From Deltaproteobacteria bacterium (GTDB lineage Bacteria; Desulfobacterota; Syntrophia; Syntrophales; Smithellaceae): a stretch of DNA of 35,667 bases. The DNA lies in the NCBI GenBank assembly GCA_022711575.1, contig JAKLES010000005.1:1-35667 (forward strand). The letters are read 5' to 3'. Below, one piece after another: positions 24,267 through 34,270 of this stretch; the stretch's first letter is position 1, and the number at the start of each line of letters is the position of its first letter. A program made the position numbers and the translations under genes. The notes under the pieces were generated by a model. That model worked only from the letters and a program-made list of their open reading frames with translations. It searched no databases and was not told where the DNA came from.

Positions 24267-27230
24267 ATGATGGAGCTGCGGCAATTACTGCAAGGTATCA
24301 ACACGATCGGGAAGAAGACGGATCAAACTGGCGATGTGTTATCAGTCTGTTATGCCGCAGATCAATGCGAAAAAGGTTCGTTCTTTGTGGCGATCCCCGG
24401 ATTGGCTCATGATGGCCACGACTTTATCGGTCAGGCAATTAAGCGCGGCGCGCGTTTTATTGTTCATCAAAAAGATATTAGTGTGCCAGATGGGATCATC
24501 GCCATCAAAGTATCCGACAGTCGCCGCGCGTTAGGTCAGTTGGCTAAAAATTATTTCGGCGACCCGTCGTCTCGGTTGACCCTTATTGGTATCACGGGAA
24601 CCAGTGGAAAAACAACCGTGTCTTATTTACTGGAATCGATCTTGACGGCCGCCGGTTTTCGCTGTGGCGTTTTAGGGACAGTCAATTACCGTTACAACGG
24701 TAAAATAATGCCGGCGCCGAACACCACGCCGGAATCATACGAAATGCAAAAGATCCTGAGGGAGATGGTCTCCGAAGGCGTGACGCATGTGATCGCCGAG
24801 GTGTCTTCGCATGCACTGGATTTGAGAAGAGTTGATGATTGTGATTTTGATCTGGGAGTCTTCACCAATCTCAGTCCGGAGCATCTGGATTATCATAAGG
24901 ATATGGAAGATTACTTCCGGGCCAAGAAAAGATTTTTTACTGAGCTATTAGCGCAAAGCAAAAAAAACCGCCCACAAAAAATGGTGGTTAACGCGGATGA
25001 CCCGTGGGGACAAAGACTGCTGAGCGAAGTCCGGATACCCGCGCTATCGTATGGCCTGGGCAAAAATACCGGGGTGACAATTGAACATGAGGAGATAACG
25101 CTTGACGGGATCCGGTCTGAAATCAGTTTGGGCGGAAAGAAAATAACCGTGGCCTCCCGACTCATCGGCAGATTCAATCTGTCCAATATTCTGGCCGCCG
25201 CCGCCGCCGCATCTGTCCTGCGCGTGGAGACTTCGGTGATTGAGGCTGGGATTAAGAATTTATCCTGTGTTCCGGGGCGTCTGGAAAAGATTGATTCGTC
25301 TGCCGGTATTCACGTTTTTGTCGATTACGCCCATAAACCGGATGCGTTAAAACAAGTGCTGCAAAATTTAGATAAGATGAAGCAAAGAAAAATATTGACG
25401 GTTTTTGGCTGCGGCGGTAATCGTGACCGCGCCAAGAGACCTTTGATGGGCGAAACGGCAACGACCTACAGCGATTTGACGATTGTAACGTCCGACAATC
25501 CGCGTTGCGAAGATCCATCGGCTATCATCAGCGAAATCGAGGCGGGGATTGATCAGAGAAAAATAAGAAAAGTATCGTGGGAGCATTTGGTATTTGCTGA
25601 TGATGCACATACCTATACGGTCATTGCCGACCGGAAAGCCGCAATTCTTGCCGCCATTCAGATAGCACAACCTCAGGACATTGTGCTGATTGCCGGTAAA
25701 GGTCATGAAGATTATCAGATTTTAGGAACAAAAAAAATACCGTTTGACGACCGGATTGTCGCGACACATGCTTTGCGATCAAGATTCCCTGATCGTTTGG
25801 AGGTTGTATCCCCAGTGTTTTCCTTGGCTGAAGTTCTGGCCGAGACGGACGGTCGCTTGATCGCCGGAAATAGGGAAACCATGATTTACGGGGTTTCCAC
25901 GGATTCCAGACACATTCAGCCGGAGAATCTTTTCATTGCCCTTCAGGGAGAGAATTTTGACGGTCATACTTTTGTCCAGAAGGCCTTGGAGGGCGGTGCA
26001 GCCGGCGCTATTGTCTCAGATGCCCGTGAGATCAACCTACAGCAACTCAATCCGAGTAAAGGTCTGATGGAGGTGGTCGATACCCTTCGGGCGCTGGGTG
26101 ACCTGGCGCACGCTCACCGCCGGCGTTTTTCCATTCCCGTAATCGGGCTCACCGGTTCTTCAGGCAAGACGACCACCAAAGAAATGCTGTCCTGTATCCT
26201 CGAGCGGGAAAGAAAAGTTCTTAAGACGGAAGGCAATTTAAACAATCTGATCGGATTACCACAGACCATTTTCCGCATGACCGGTCAGCACGAAATCGCT
26301 GTCCTGGAAATGGGAACCAACAAGCGCGGCGAAATTAAAAGGCTGACGCAAATTGCCTTGCCGGACATCGGGCTCATCACCAATGTCGGCCCCGCGCATC
26401 TGGCGGGGTTTGGTACCGTTGATGCAGTGGGCGAGGAAAAAGGCGATTTGTTTTTTAATATGATCCCGTCAGGTATTGCGGTTGTTAATCTTGACGACGA
26501 AGCGGTGTGCAATGCGGCTGATCGATGGGCTGGTCGCCGTGTCACATTCAGTATGAGGGCCGGTGCAGATGTCAGCGTAAACGATATTCGAAAAAACGGC
26601 GCCCGCGGCACGAGTTTCAACCTGCTGATGGGTGGCTGCGCGTACAAGGTGGATATGAAAGTCGTCGGCATTTTTAATATCTACAATGCGATGGCCGCTG
26701 CGGCGACAGCCGTCGCCTGCGGCATCCGTTTTGAATCGATTCAGCGGGGCTTGAACATGTTTCAGGCGGTGGGTGGACGCATGGAGATCATTAAACTGCA
26801 AAACGGCGCGTATCTGATCAATGATGCCTATAATGCTAATCCCGCATCTGTTCGAGAAGCCCTGCTGACCCTGAAGGATGCGCGAAATGCGCACAATGCT
26901 TTCGTGTTTTTAGGCGATATGCTGGAGTTGGGCGAAGCGGCGCCGGAAATGCATCGCAAAATCGGGATGCTTTTGGCGACAACGGGTGCGACAGCGGCTT
27001 TTCTTCAAGGCGAGTTTGCTCAGATTACCGCCGCCGGTGCTCTGGAGGGAGGGTTAGCGAAGGAACAAGTCATGTTTTTAAAGGATGATGAAGAGGCTAT
27101 GACTTCTTTGAAAAAAAAGTTACGCAGAGGCGATTGGATTCTAGTCAAAGGATCCCGACGGATGAAGATGGACAGGATTGCAGCGAGAATCCGCAAGGAT
27201 TTCGGCGATGGAAAAACCGAAAGCGAATAA
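24267..27230 (+). CDS. murE-murF: Fused MurE-MurF bifunctional muropeptide ligase
   Basis: One 987-residue frame carries two complete Mur ligases. The MurE half (about 1-510) adds meso-diaminopimelate to UDP-MurNAc-L-Ala-D-Glu: ATP loop GTSGKTT at 111-117, the NTTPES substrate motif, EVSSHAL, and the D410-N-P-R413 box that marks diaminopimelate rather than lysine specificity, then GHEDYQ. The MurF half (about 516-987) adds D-Ala-D-Ala: ATP loop GSSGKTT at 630-636, EMGTNKRGEI, and the NDAYNANPASV motif. Only about 15 residues join the halves. Two start codons are adjacent (24267 and 24270) after GAGG; the second has better spacing. The gene replaces the two separate genes found in this place in most bacteria. 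Fusions of this type are known in Bordetella and relatives. Confidence 0.96.
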   Translation: MMELRQLLQGINTIGKKTDQTGDVLSVCYAADQCEKGSFFVAIPGLAHDGHDFIGQAIKRGARFIVHQKDISVPDGIIAIKVSDSRRALGQLAKNYFGDPSSRLTLIGITGTSGKTTVSYLLESILTAAGFRCGVLGTVNYRYNGKIMPAPNTTPESYEMQKILREMVSEGVTHVIAEVSSHALDLRRVDDCDFDLGVFTNLSPEHLDYHKDMEDYFRAKKRFFTELLAQSKKNRPQKMVVNADDPWGQRLLSEVRIPALSYGLGKNTGVTIEHEEITLDGIRSEISLGGKKITVASRLIGRFNLSNILAAAAAASVLRVETSVIEAGIKNLSCVPGRLEKIDSSAGIHVFVDYAHKPDALKQVLQNLDKMKQRKILTVFGCGGNRDRAKRPLMGETATTYSDLTIVTSDNPRCEDPSAIISEIEAGIDQRKIRKVSWEHLVFADDAHTYTVIADRKAAILAAIQIAQPQDIVLIAGKGHEDYQILGTKKIPFDDRIVATHALRSRFPDRLEVVSPVFSLAEVLAETDGRLIAGNRETMIYGVSTDSRHIQPENLFIALQGENFDGHTFVQKALEGGAAGAIVSDAREINLQQLNPSKGLMEVVDTLRALGDLAHAHRRRFSIPVIGLTGSSGKTTTKEMLSCILERERKVLKTEGNLNNLIGLPQTIFRMTGQHEIAVLEMGTNKRGEIKRLTQIALPDIGLITNVGPAHLAGFGTVDAVGEEKGDLFFNMIPSGIAVVNLDDEAVCNAADRWAGRRVTFSMRAGADVSVNDIRKNGARGTSFNLLMGGCAYKVDMKVVGIFNIYNAMAAAATAVACGIRFESIQRGLNMFQAVGGRMEIIKLQNGAYLINDAYNANPASVREALLTLKDARNAHNAFVFLGDMLELGEAAPEMHRKIGMLLATTGATAAFLQGEFAQITAAGALEGGLAKEQVMFLKDDEEAMTSLKKKLRRGDWILVKGSRRMKMDRIAARIRKDFGDGKTESE

Positions 27231-27257
27231 GCGGCGCATGAAACCGGGAGAAAAAAA

Positions 27258-28337
27258 ATGATTTACCATTTTTTGTACCCTTTACATACAGTATTCTCAT
27301 TCTTCAACGTCTTTCGCTATATCACGTTTCGGACCATATTTGCTTCGATCACGGCCTTGCTGATTTGTCTGATTCTGGGCCGGTGGTTCATTCAAAAGTT
27401 ACAAAGCCTGCAAATTGATCAGCAGATACGAGAAGATGGGCCGAAGACGCATCAGGTGAAGAAAGGCACGCCCACGATGGGAGGTGTGCTCATTATCTTC
27501 GCAGTGGCAATTTCCACATTGTTATGGGCCAATTTGGCTGTTGATTATATATGGTTGGTTCTGCTGGTGACGGTCGGATTTGGCCTGATCGGCTTTTTTG
27601 ATGATTTTCAGAAAATGGCCGGAAAAAGCTCTCGCGGTATTTCCGGAAAAACAAGGCTTGCTGCGGAAATTATGATCGCCTTATTTGTCGGTTTTATTTT
27701 GTATTTCAAGCCGGGATTTAACTCGCAAGTGACGATTCCCTTTTTCAAAACGGTTTTACCCAATCTGGGTTGGGGGTACATTCTGTTTTGCGTTTTTATT
27801 ATCGTGGGTGCGGCCAACGCTGTGAACTTGACGGATGGACTCGACGGTTTGGCGACCGGCCCTGCAATCATTTGTTTTGCGACGTATTTGCTGTTTGCCT
27901 ACTTTGCCGGTAACGTGAAAGTAGCGCATTATCTGCAGATTCCTTATGTCTCCAGCGCCGGAGAGTTGTCCGTATTCTGCGGAGCGTTGATGGGCGCGGC
28001 GCTCGGCTTTTTGTGGTTTAACGCCTATCCGGCGGAAATATTCATGGGCGATGTCGGATCGCTTTCGATGGGTGGAGCGCTGGGAACGGTAGCCGTTATC
28101 ACCAAGCAGGAAATTTTGCTGGCGATTGTTGGCGGTGTTTTTGTGATGGAAACTTTTTCCGTCATTTTCCAGGTCGGTTATTTCAAACTGACGGGCGGCA
28201 GACGGATTTTCCGGATGGCGCCGATCCATCATCATTTTGAACTCAAAGGCTGGGCGGAACCGAAGGTGATTGTCCGATTCTGGATCATTTCGATCCTGTT
28301 GGCGCTGTTGGCGATCAGCACCTTAAAGTTACGTTAG
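27258..28337 (+). CDS. mraY: Phospho-N-acetylmuramoyl-pentapeptide-transferase MraY
   Basis: Polytopic inner membrane enzyme that transfers phospho-MurNAc-pentapeptide to undecaprenyl phosphate to form lipid I. About ten hydrophobic segments are visible over 359 residues. The catalytic aspartates stand where expected: D115 and D116 in GFFDDFQ, D193 and D196 in [12 protein letters not shown], and D265 in FMGDVGS. The substrate loop [11 protein letters not shown] lies near residue 325. GGGAGA a few bases before the ATG is a good ribosome site. It is 27 bases downstream of murE-murF and seven bases upstream of murD. Confidence 0.98.
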   Translation: MIYHFLYPLHTVFSFFNVFRYITFRTIFASITALLICLILGRWFIQKLQSLQIDQQIREDGPKTHQVKKGTPTMGGVLIIFAVAISTLLWANLAVDYIWLVLLVTVGFGLIGFFDDFQKMAGKSSRGISGKTRLAAEIMIALFVGFILYFKPGFNSQVTIPFFKTVLPNLGWGYILFCVFIIVGAANAVNLTDGLDGLATGPAIICFATYLLFAYFAGNVKVAHYLQIPYVSSAGELSVFCGALMGAALGFLWFNAYPAEIFMGDVGSLSMGGALGTVAVITKQEILLAIVGGVFVMETFSVIFQVGYFKLTGGRRIFRMAPIHHHFELKGWAEPKVIVRFWIISILLALLAISTLKLR

Positions 28338-28344
28338 AGGAACC

Positions 28345-29688
28345 ATGGAAGTTGCAGGAAAGAAAATAGTCGTCATCGGTATGGGTAAAACGGGCATCGC
28401 AGCTGCGGCGTTTCTCGGGGGTCTCGGCGCAACCGTTGTGGCAGTCGATGAAAAACCTTCGCATCAGTGGGGGGAAGCGTTTGACTCCATGGCCGGTCAA
28501 CCGTGGATTACCGTCGGCAGCTATGATGTGCTGACGCCCGACGGTGTTGACATGGTTGTGCCTTCGCCTGGGATTCCTCCATACCATGATATTTTAGCGG
28601 CCGCGCAAAAAAGAAATATTCCGATCATGAGCGAGATTGAACTGGCCTATCGCTTTATCAAAGTGCCGATCATCGCCGTGACGGGCACTAACGGTAAAAC
28701 CACCACCACTACGCTGCTGGGTAAGATTCTGACGCATGCCGGAAAGAAAGTATTTGTCGGCGGAAACATCGGCAATCCTCTCATTGAATATGCCGGATCC
28801 CCGCAGACCGATGATTTCATTGTCGCTGAAATCAGCAGTTTCCAGCTTCAATGGATAAAGACATTCCGTCCGCATGCCGCCATGCTGCTCAATATTACGT
28901 GTGATCATGTCAATTATCACGGATCGTTTGAAGAATACCGGCGCGTTAAGGCCAGGATATTTGAACGGCAGCAGGGAAGCGATCTGGCGATTCTTAATGC
29001 CGAAGATGAAACACAGGAAGGACTGGCCTCGTCGATCAGGGCACAGGTGGTCCACTTCAGTTCATTACGATCGCTCAGTCCCGGAATATGCTTACGGGAT
29101 GATTTTATCGTTTACAGCAAGGCGGACGGTTCGGAAGAGCGTTATCCTTTGAGCATGATTTCTCTTCCCGGTTTGCACAACGTGGAAAATGTTATGGCGG
29201 CAGTTACGGCGGCTCGTTTTTGCGGATGTTCTCAGGAGAGTATTGTAGAGGCCGTATCGCAGTTTCACGGTTTACCGCATCGCATCGAATTTGCCGGAGA
29301 AAAGCATTCAGTGCAATTTTATGATGACTCCAAGGGAACCAATGTGGATGCGGTCATTCGCGCGCTTCAAACCTTTTCCACGCCGGTTATTTTACTTTTG
29401 GGCGGACGGGACAAGGACGGAAATTTTAATGCGCTCCAGCCGCTGCTGTCTTTCAAGGCAAAACAGGTCGTCTTGTTTGGCGAGGCGCGTGACAGCATTG
29501 AACCTCAGATCGGCAATGGGGTGCCCGTATGGAAGGAATCGACATTGCGAGAGGCCGTTGAACGAGCTTATCAGAATGCGCGGCCCGGAGACATTGTGCT
29601 GTTATCGCCGGGATGCGCAAGCTTTGATGAGTTTGTCAATTATAAGGAACGGGGGAATTACTTTAAGAAAGTGGTCAGGAACCTTTAA
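28345..29688 (+). CDS. murD: UDP-N-acetylmuramoyl-L-alanine--D-glutamate ligase MurD
   Basis: Cytoplasmic ligase that adds D-glutamate to UDP-MurNAc-L-Ala. An N-terminal Rossmann-like domain (GMGKTGIAAAAFL), the central ATPase domain with TGTNGKTTTT at residues 113-122, and the C-terminal domain with DDSKGTNVDA and LSPGCASFDEF are all present. The usual DHLDRH motif of the central domain reads DHVNYH here, which keeps the outer His. Length 447 is typical. AGAGGA stands before the ATG, and ftsW begins at the base right after the stop codon. Confidence 0.97.
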   Translation: MEVAGKKIVVIGMGKTGIAAAAFLGGLGATVVAVDEKPSHQWGEAFDSMAGQPWITVGSYDVLTPDGVDMVVPSPGIPPYHDILAAAQKRNIPIMSEIELAYRFIKVPIIAVTGTNGKTTTTTLLGKILTHAGKKVFVGGNIGNPLIEYAGSPQTDDFIVAEISSFQLQWIKTFRPHAAMLLNITCDHVNYHGSFEEYRRVKARIFERQQGSDLAILNAEDETQEGLASSIRAQVVHFSSLRSLSPGICLRDDFIVYSKADGSEERYPLSMISLPGLHNVENVMAAVTAARFCGCSQESIVEAVSQFHGLPHRIEFAGEKHSVQFYDDSKGTNVDAVIRALQTFSTPVILLLGGRDKDGNFNALQPLLSFKAKQVVLFGEARDSIEPQIGNGVPVWKESTLREAVERAYQNARPGDIVLLSPGCASFDEFVNYKERGNYFKKVVRNL

Positions 29689-30798
29689 ATGGAAGCAGCC
29701 GTAAAAAAAGAAACTAATACGCCGGACATGATCTTACTGCTGGTTACCTTGATTCTGGTAACGGTGGGCACCGCGATGATTTATTCATCGAGCTCCATTC
29801 TGGCCCTGGAAAAGTTCAAAGACGGGCAGTTTTTTCTTAAGAAACATTTGTTTTTTGTTTTTGTCGGTCTGCTGATCATGATTGTAATGACCAAGATTCC
29901 TTATGAGCAAATGAAGAAGGTGGCTTATCCCGGCGTCATGGTATCCGTTGTTTTGCTTCTGCTGCTTTTCATCCCGCATGTCGGCATTAAAAGAGGCGGT
30001 GCAACCCGCTGGCTCAATATGGGTGTGTTTTCGTTTCAGGTGACCGAACTGGTCAAGGTGGCGATGGTGATTTTTCTGGCGCATCTTCTGACACGAAAGG
30101 TGCATCATCTCAAGAAATTCAGTCGGGGTGTTCTGATTCCCTTATCGGTGACAACCGTCATCATGGGTTTAATTATTCTCCAGCCGGATTTCGGTACCGT
30201 CGTCATTATCATGTCGATTCTGCTTTTGATGCTGTCTTTGGCCGGTTCCCGGATCACTCATTTGATATTTCTCGGCGCGGCTTTTATTCCCGTGGGAATC
30301 TGGCTCATCATGCACAAGGGTTACCGGATGGCTCGCCTGACAGCTTTTCTGGATCCTTGGAAAGACGCGGATAATACCGGCTTCCAGCTCATCCAGTCTC
30401 TGATTTCCTTCGGATCGGGCGGTGTGACGGGTCAGGGCATCGGCGACGGTATGCAAAAATTATTTTATCTGCCGGAACCGCACACGGATTTTATCCTGGC
30501 GGTCATCGCCGAGGAAAGCGGTTTTATCGGCGTAACGATCATTATTATTATGTTTATTTTCTTCCTACTACGCGGCTTTATGATTGCTTTTCGCGCGCCG
30601 GATCTTTTCGGGACATTGCTGGCCGCCGGTTTGACGATGCTGATTACCATGCAGGCATTTATTAATATTGCGGGTGTGATGGGTCTTATTCCCTTGAAAG
30701 GGTTGGCGCTGCCTTTCTTGAGTTACGGTGGCACGTCGTTTGTCATGAGTATGCTGGTGGTGGGGATTTTATTGAATATTTCCACGCAGCGGACATAA
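29689..30798 (+). CDS. ftsW: Lipid II polymerase FtsW (SEDS family)
   Basis: Septal peptidoglycan glycosyltransferase that works with FtsI. It has about ten membrane helices in 369 residues. Family motifs include the RWLNMGVFSFQVTELVK segment, a GFQLIQSLISFGSGGVTGQG loop, the conserved catalytic aspartate D267 in PHTDFILAVIAEE, and LPFLSYGGTSF near the C-terminus. By sequence RodA is an alternative, but its place between murD and murG in the dcw cluster makes FtsW the right name. It starts directly at the murD stop, with AGGA inside the end of murD serving as ribosome site. Confidence 0.96.
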   Translation: MEAAVKKETNTPDMILLLVTLILVTVGTAMIYSSSSILALEKFKDGQFFLKKHLFFVFVGLLIMIVMTKIPYEQMKKVAYPGVMVSVVLLLLLFIPHVGIKRGGATRWLNMGVFSFQVTELVKVAMVIFLAHLLTRKVHHLKKFSRGVLIPLSVTTVIMGLIILQPDFGTVVIIMSILLLMLSLAGSRITHLIFLGAAFIPVGIWLIMHKGYRMARLTAFLDPWKDADNTGFQLIQSLISFGSGGVTGQGIGDGMQKLFYLPEPHTDFILAVIAEESGFIGVTIIIIMFIFFLLRGFMIAFRAPDLFGTLLAAGLTMLITMQAFINIAGVMGLIPLKGLALPFLSYGGTSFVMSMLVVGILLNISTQRT

Positions 30799-30817
30799 AC
30801 GGCAAAAGGATATAAAG

Positions 30818-31930
30818 ATGCGTATTGTCATCGCGGGAGGAGGAACAGGCGGTCATTTGTTTCCCGGCATTGCCGTTGCGGAGGAGTTTTTAAAACGCGA
30901 TCTTCGAAGTCGTGTGATGTTTATCGGCACGAAAAAAGGGATTGAACACAGGTTGTTGGGGCAGTTGGGTTATACGCTTTCGGAAATTGATGTGGAAGGT
31001 TTGAAGGGAAGAGGTTTGGCGGCGTTGGTTAAAGGGTTGTGGGCGATACCGAAGAGCATGTGGCAGTCCAGGCTCATTTTAAAAGACTTTTCTCCTGATA
31101 TCGTCATTGGTGTTGGTGGTTACGCATCAGGGCCTGCCGTGATGGCCGCATATTTGATGGGTATTCCCACCGCCATCGCCGAGCAAAACGCCTTAGCGGG
31201 GAACACTAACCGCATTTTAGGGAAGTTTGTTGCTAAAATATTTCTGACCTACGAGCAAAGTAAAAACCTGTTTGCGGCAGACAAGGTTTTGGTAACAGGC
31301 AATCCCGTTCGTGCTGCGATCGCCGCAGGTTTGAGTCGTACGCGAGAGAAAAAAGGAGGTCGACAAATTCTCATTTTCGGAGGATCGCAGGGCGCAGCGG
31401 CCATTAATAAAACGATGGTGGCCATGTTGCCGCTTTTGCAGAAGATGAAAGATAAAGTCAGTGTTGTCCATCAGACAGGCGAGCGTGATTTGACGATGGT
31501 GAGGCGGGCTTATCAACAATACGGTATCGAGGCTCAGGTCAGCCCGTTTATTGTCGATATGGTGTCCGCCTATACAGCATCCGATCTGGTTATCTGTCGC
31601 GCCGGAGCCACATCTCTTGCGGAAATTACAGTGGCGGGGAAAGCCTCTATTCTGATTCCCTTTCCATTTGCAGCCAATGATCATCAGGTTCTAAACGCTC
31701 AGGCAATGGTCGAAGCCGGCGCCGCGGCAATGATTCTGGAAAGCAACCTTACCGCCGAAAAACTGTATTCGTTGGTGGAAAGCTTGCTGGGTGACAATCA
31801 AAAATTGCGGGACATGGAAGTCAGATCAAAAAAGTTGGGTAAGCCCGATGCCGCCGCAAGAATTGTCGATGCCTGCATGCAATTGGTATCGAAGAATAAA
31901 CGTCAAAGTCAAAACGAGGAAGAAAGTTAA
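30818..31930 (+). CDS. murG: Lipid II synthase MurG (UDP-GlcNAc transferase)
   Basis: Membrane-associated GT-B glycosyltransferase that adds GlcNAc to lipid I. The N-terminal glycine-rich loop is GGGTGGHLFPG at residues 7-17 with H13. The GVGGYASGPAVMAA segment and an AEQNALAG motif belong to the acceptor domain. The UDP-GlcNAc site shows as FGGSQGAAAIN and RAGATSLAEI, followed by NDHQVLNA. Length 370 is normal. AAAGGA lies seven bases before the ATG. The murC start lies just after the murG stop. Confidence 0.98.
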   Translation: MRIVIAGGGTGGHLFPGIAVAEEFLKRDLRSRVMFIGTKKGIEHRLLGQLGYTLSEIDVEGLKGRGLAALVKGLWAIPKSMWQSRLILKDFSPDIVIGVGGYASGPAVMAAYLMGIPTAIAEQNALAGNTNRILGKFVAKIFLTYEQSKNLFAADKVLVTGNPVRAAIAAGLSRTREKKGGRQILIFGGSQGAAAINKTMVAMLPLLQKMKDKVSVVHQTGERDLTMVRRAYQQYGIEAQVSPFIVDMVSAYTASDLVICRAGATSLAEITVAGKASILIPFPFAANDHQVLNAQAMVEAGAAAMILESNLTAEKLYSLVESLLGDNQKLRDMEVRSKKLGKPDAAARIVDACMQLVSKNKRQSQNEEES

Positions 31931-31931
31931 A

Positions 31932-33344
31932 ATGGTAAAAGATCGGGAAACCGGATTCATGCAGCGCAAAGTCAAAAGCATTCATTTTATCGGAATCGGC
32001 GGTATCGGCATGAGTGGAATCGCCGAAGTACTGCTGAATCTCGGTTACGGTGTCAGTGGCTCGGATATTCAATCCTCCGACACAACCAAGCGCTTGCAAC
32101 AATTGGGTGCGAAGGTTGCCGTCGGACACGCGGCGGAAAATATCGGCATTGCGGATGTGGTGGTGACGTCCACCGCAGTGAAGACGGATAATCCGGAAGT
32201 TGTTGAAGCGCATCATAAAAATATTCCGGTGATTCCGCGCGCGGAAATGCTGGCGGAACTTCTCAAAATGAAATTTTCCGTCGCCGTCTCCGGCAGCCAC
32301 GGCAAGACGACCACGACCTCCATGGTTTCAACTATTTTGGCTGAGGGCGGTCTTGATCCGACGATGGTGATCGGCGGCAAGCTGGCCAGTATCGGTTCCA
32401 ATGCCCGGCTGGGCGACGGTGATATCATCGTTGCGGAAGCGGATGAGAGCGACGGCTCGTTTTTAAAGTTGTCTCCCACCATTGCCGTCGTTACCAATAT
32501 CGATCGTGAACATCTGGATTATTATCCGGGGATAGAAGAAATCAAGGCGGCCTTTTTAAAATTTGCCAATATCGTTCCTTTTTATGGCTGTACGGTGATG
32601 TGTAATGATAATGAACATGTGCGCGAGATTGCCGACGCCATCAAGAGGCGGGTGATTACGTATGGCATTGATCAGCCCGCGGACTACAGCACCAACGATA
32701 TCCGGTTTTTGGAATCCAAAACGCTATACCAACTGTCTTATAAAGGAGAAAGCCTGGGCGATGTTGAGTTGATTGTTCCAGGCCTTTTCAATGTCTATAA
32801 CTCAATGGCGGCTGTAGCGGTGGGGCGCGAGTTGGGGCTTGATATGGCAACCATTCGGAAGGGTTTAAAAAGTTTTTCGGGTGTGCAGCGGCGTCTGGAG
32901 GTCAAGGGCAGGGCAAGGCAGATCACGGTGGTGGATGATTATGGGCATCACCCAACGGAAATTATGGCGACGCTGGCCGCGGCCCGGCAGATGTGGAAGG
33001 GCCGGCTGATTGTGGTTTTCCAGCCGCACCGTTTTACGCGCACCAAGGCGCTCTTTGATGAATTCACCCGGTCGTTTAACGACGCGGATATTCTGGTGCT
33101 CAACGATATATATCCGGCTAGCGAAGCGCCGATACCCGGTATTAATTCCGCCGCCCTCTGGGCGGCCATTAAGGAAAACGGCCACCCGCATGTAGAATAT
33201 ATGGGTCAGGCGCAAAACACGCTCGACTTTTTGTTAACAACGGCAAAGCCTGGAGATACTCTTATCACACTGGGCGCGGGCAGTGTGTATAAGATTGGAG
33301 AGGCGTTTCTGGAACAACTGGAGAAAAAGGGAGAGAAAAAATAA
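31932..33344 (+). CDS. murC: UDP-N-acetylmuramate--L-alanine ligase MurC
   Basis: First Mur ligase, adding L-alanine to UDP-MurNAc. The Rossmann motif GIGGIGMSG is at residues 21-29, the ATP loop SGSHGKTTTT starts at 120, and DDYGHHPTEI near residue 335 belongs to the C-terminal domain. I start it at ATG 31932: the frame is open further upstream but that part overlaps murG and has no homology-like features. A second ATG at 31959 (protein starting MQRKVKSIHF) is also possible, since the Rossmann strand begins just after it. Length is 470 residues with the first choice. The stop overlaps the murB start by one base. Confidence 0.97.
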   Translation: MVKDRETGFMQRKVKSIHFIGIGGIGMSGIAEVLLNLGYGVSGSDIQSSDTTKRLQQLGAKVAVGHAAENIGIADVVVTSTAVKTDNPEVVEAHHKNIPVIPRAEMLAELLKMKFSVAVSGSHGKTTTTSMVSTILAEGGLDPTMVIGGKLASIGSNARLGDGDIIVAEADESDGSFLKLSPTIAVVTNIDREHLDYYPGIEEIKAAFLKFANIVPFYGCTVMCNDNEHVREIADAIKRRVITYGIDQPADYSTNDIRFLESKTLYQLSYKGESLGDVELIVPGLFNVYNSMAAVAVGRELGLDMATIRKGLKSFSGVQRRLEVKGRARQITVVDDYGHHPTEIMATLAAARQMWKGRLIVVFQPHRFTRTKALFDEFTRSFNDADILVLNDIYPASEAPIPGINSAALWAAIKENGHPHVEYMGQAQNTLDFLLTTAKPGDTLITLGAGSVYKIGEAFLEQLEKKGEKK

Positions 33345-34270
33345 TGACGGTTTGCCGGGCTATACAGGATGCACTAGGCGATTTGAACGTCGGGAAAATA
33401 TGGTACGAAGAGCCGATATCGCGCCATGCGTCGCTAAAGCTGGGTGGCCAGGTTGATGCGCTGGTGATGACTGAAAACGAAGATCAACTCAGGGAAGTCG
33501 TATGCAGGCTGACAGAAAAAAATATTCCGTTTTTGCCGGTCGGAAATCTGACGAATATTCTCGTGCGCGAAGGCGGATACCGCGGGGTCATGTTATGGAT
33601 GCGCGGACTGGATCAGGCGATCTGTGCATCCCGGAAAGACGGGGGATCTTTTATTGACGCACAAGCGGGTGCGACGCTGGCGAAGGTCGCTTCACTGGCA
33701 GCCGCAGAGGAATTGACCGGTCTGGAGTTTTGCACGGGAATTCCCGGCACCGTCGGCGGTGCCGTTCGGATGAACGCCGGCGCATACGGAACAGAAATAA
33801 AGGATGTCGTCTCCACCGTATCGGTGATTGACGGCCGAGGAAACAAGAAAGTCTTCCGGCGCGATGAGATCGTGTTTACCTATCGTCAATCCAATCTGCC
33901 TGCGGATGTCATTATCTGCGGGGCGCGCTTTAATCTGCAAAAGGGAAGCGGAGCGCAAATCAAAGAGCGGATGGCTGAAATCATGAAGTGGCGTCATGAA
34001 AAGCATCCCTTGCAATATCCCAACGCCGGCTCAGTTTTTAAAAATCTGCCCGGAATGCCGGCTGGAAAATTGATTGAGGATCTGGGATTGAAAGGTGTGC
34101 GGCGCGGGGATGTGCAAGTCTCGAAGATGCACGCCAACTTCATCGTGAACAAAGGCCAGGGCACCGCCTCTGACATGATTTCACTGATCACGTTCATTCA
34201 GGAAAAGGTTAAAAAAGAAAAAAATGTCCAACTGGAAACGGAAATAGTTATTATTGGAGAGCATCTGTGA
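33344..34270 (+). CDS. murB: UDP-N-acetylenolpyruvoylglucosamine reductase MurB
   Basis: Flavoenzyme that reduces UDP-GlcNAc-enolpyruvate to UDP-MurNAc. The FAD-binding domain has SLKLGGQVDAL (30-40) and CTGIPGTVGGAVRMNAGAYG (130-149). The catalytic serine is S230 in NAGSVFKN, and YRQS (180-183) contributes the proton-relay arginine region. The protein lacks the tyrosine loop of type I enzymes, so it is type II. The FAD pyrophosphate loop is unusual: GNLTN at 67-71 where most members have G-x-G-S/T-N. The ATG shares one base with the murC stop, and the stop overlaps the ftsQ GTG by three bases. Confidence 0.96.
   Translation: MTVCRAIQDALGDLNVGKIWYEEPISRHASLKLGGQVDALVMTENEDQLREVVCRLTEKNIPFLPVGNLTNILVREGGYRGVMLWMRGLDQAICASRKDGGSFIDAQAGATLAKVASLAAAEELTGLEFCTGIPGTVGGAVRMNAGAYGTEIKDVVSTVSVIDGRGNKKVFRRDEIVFTYRQSNLPADVIICGARFNLQKGSGAQIKERMAEIMKWRHEKHPLQYPNAGSVFKNLPGMPAGKLIEDLGLKGVRRGDVQVSKMHANFIVNKGQGTASDMISLITFIQEKVKKEKNVQLETEIVIIGEHL

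Noticed and set aside
25193-25210. GCC triplet run inside murE-murF
   Set aside because: It encodes an alanine run in a normal helix of the MurE central domain; no sign of an unstable repeat beyond that.
31791-31931. Upstream extension of the murC frame
   Set aside because: It overlaps the end of murG and encodes nothing resembling MurC; ATG 31932 gives the normal length.
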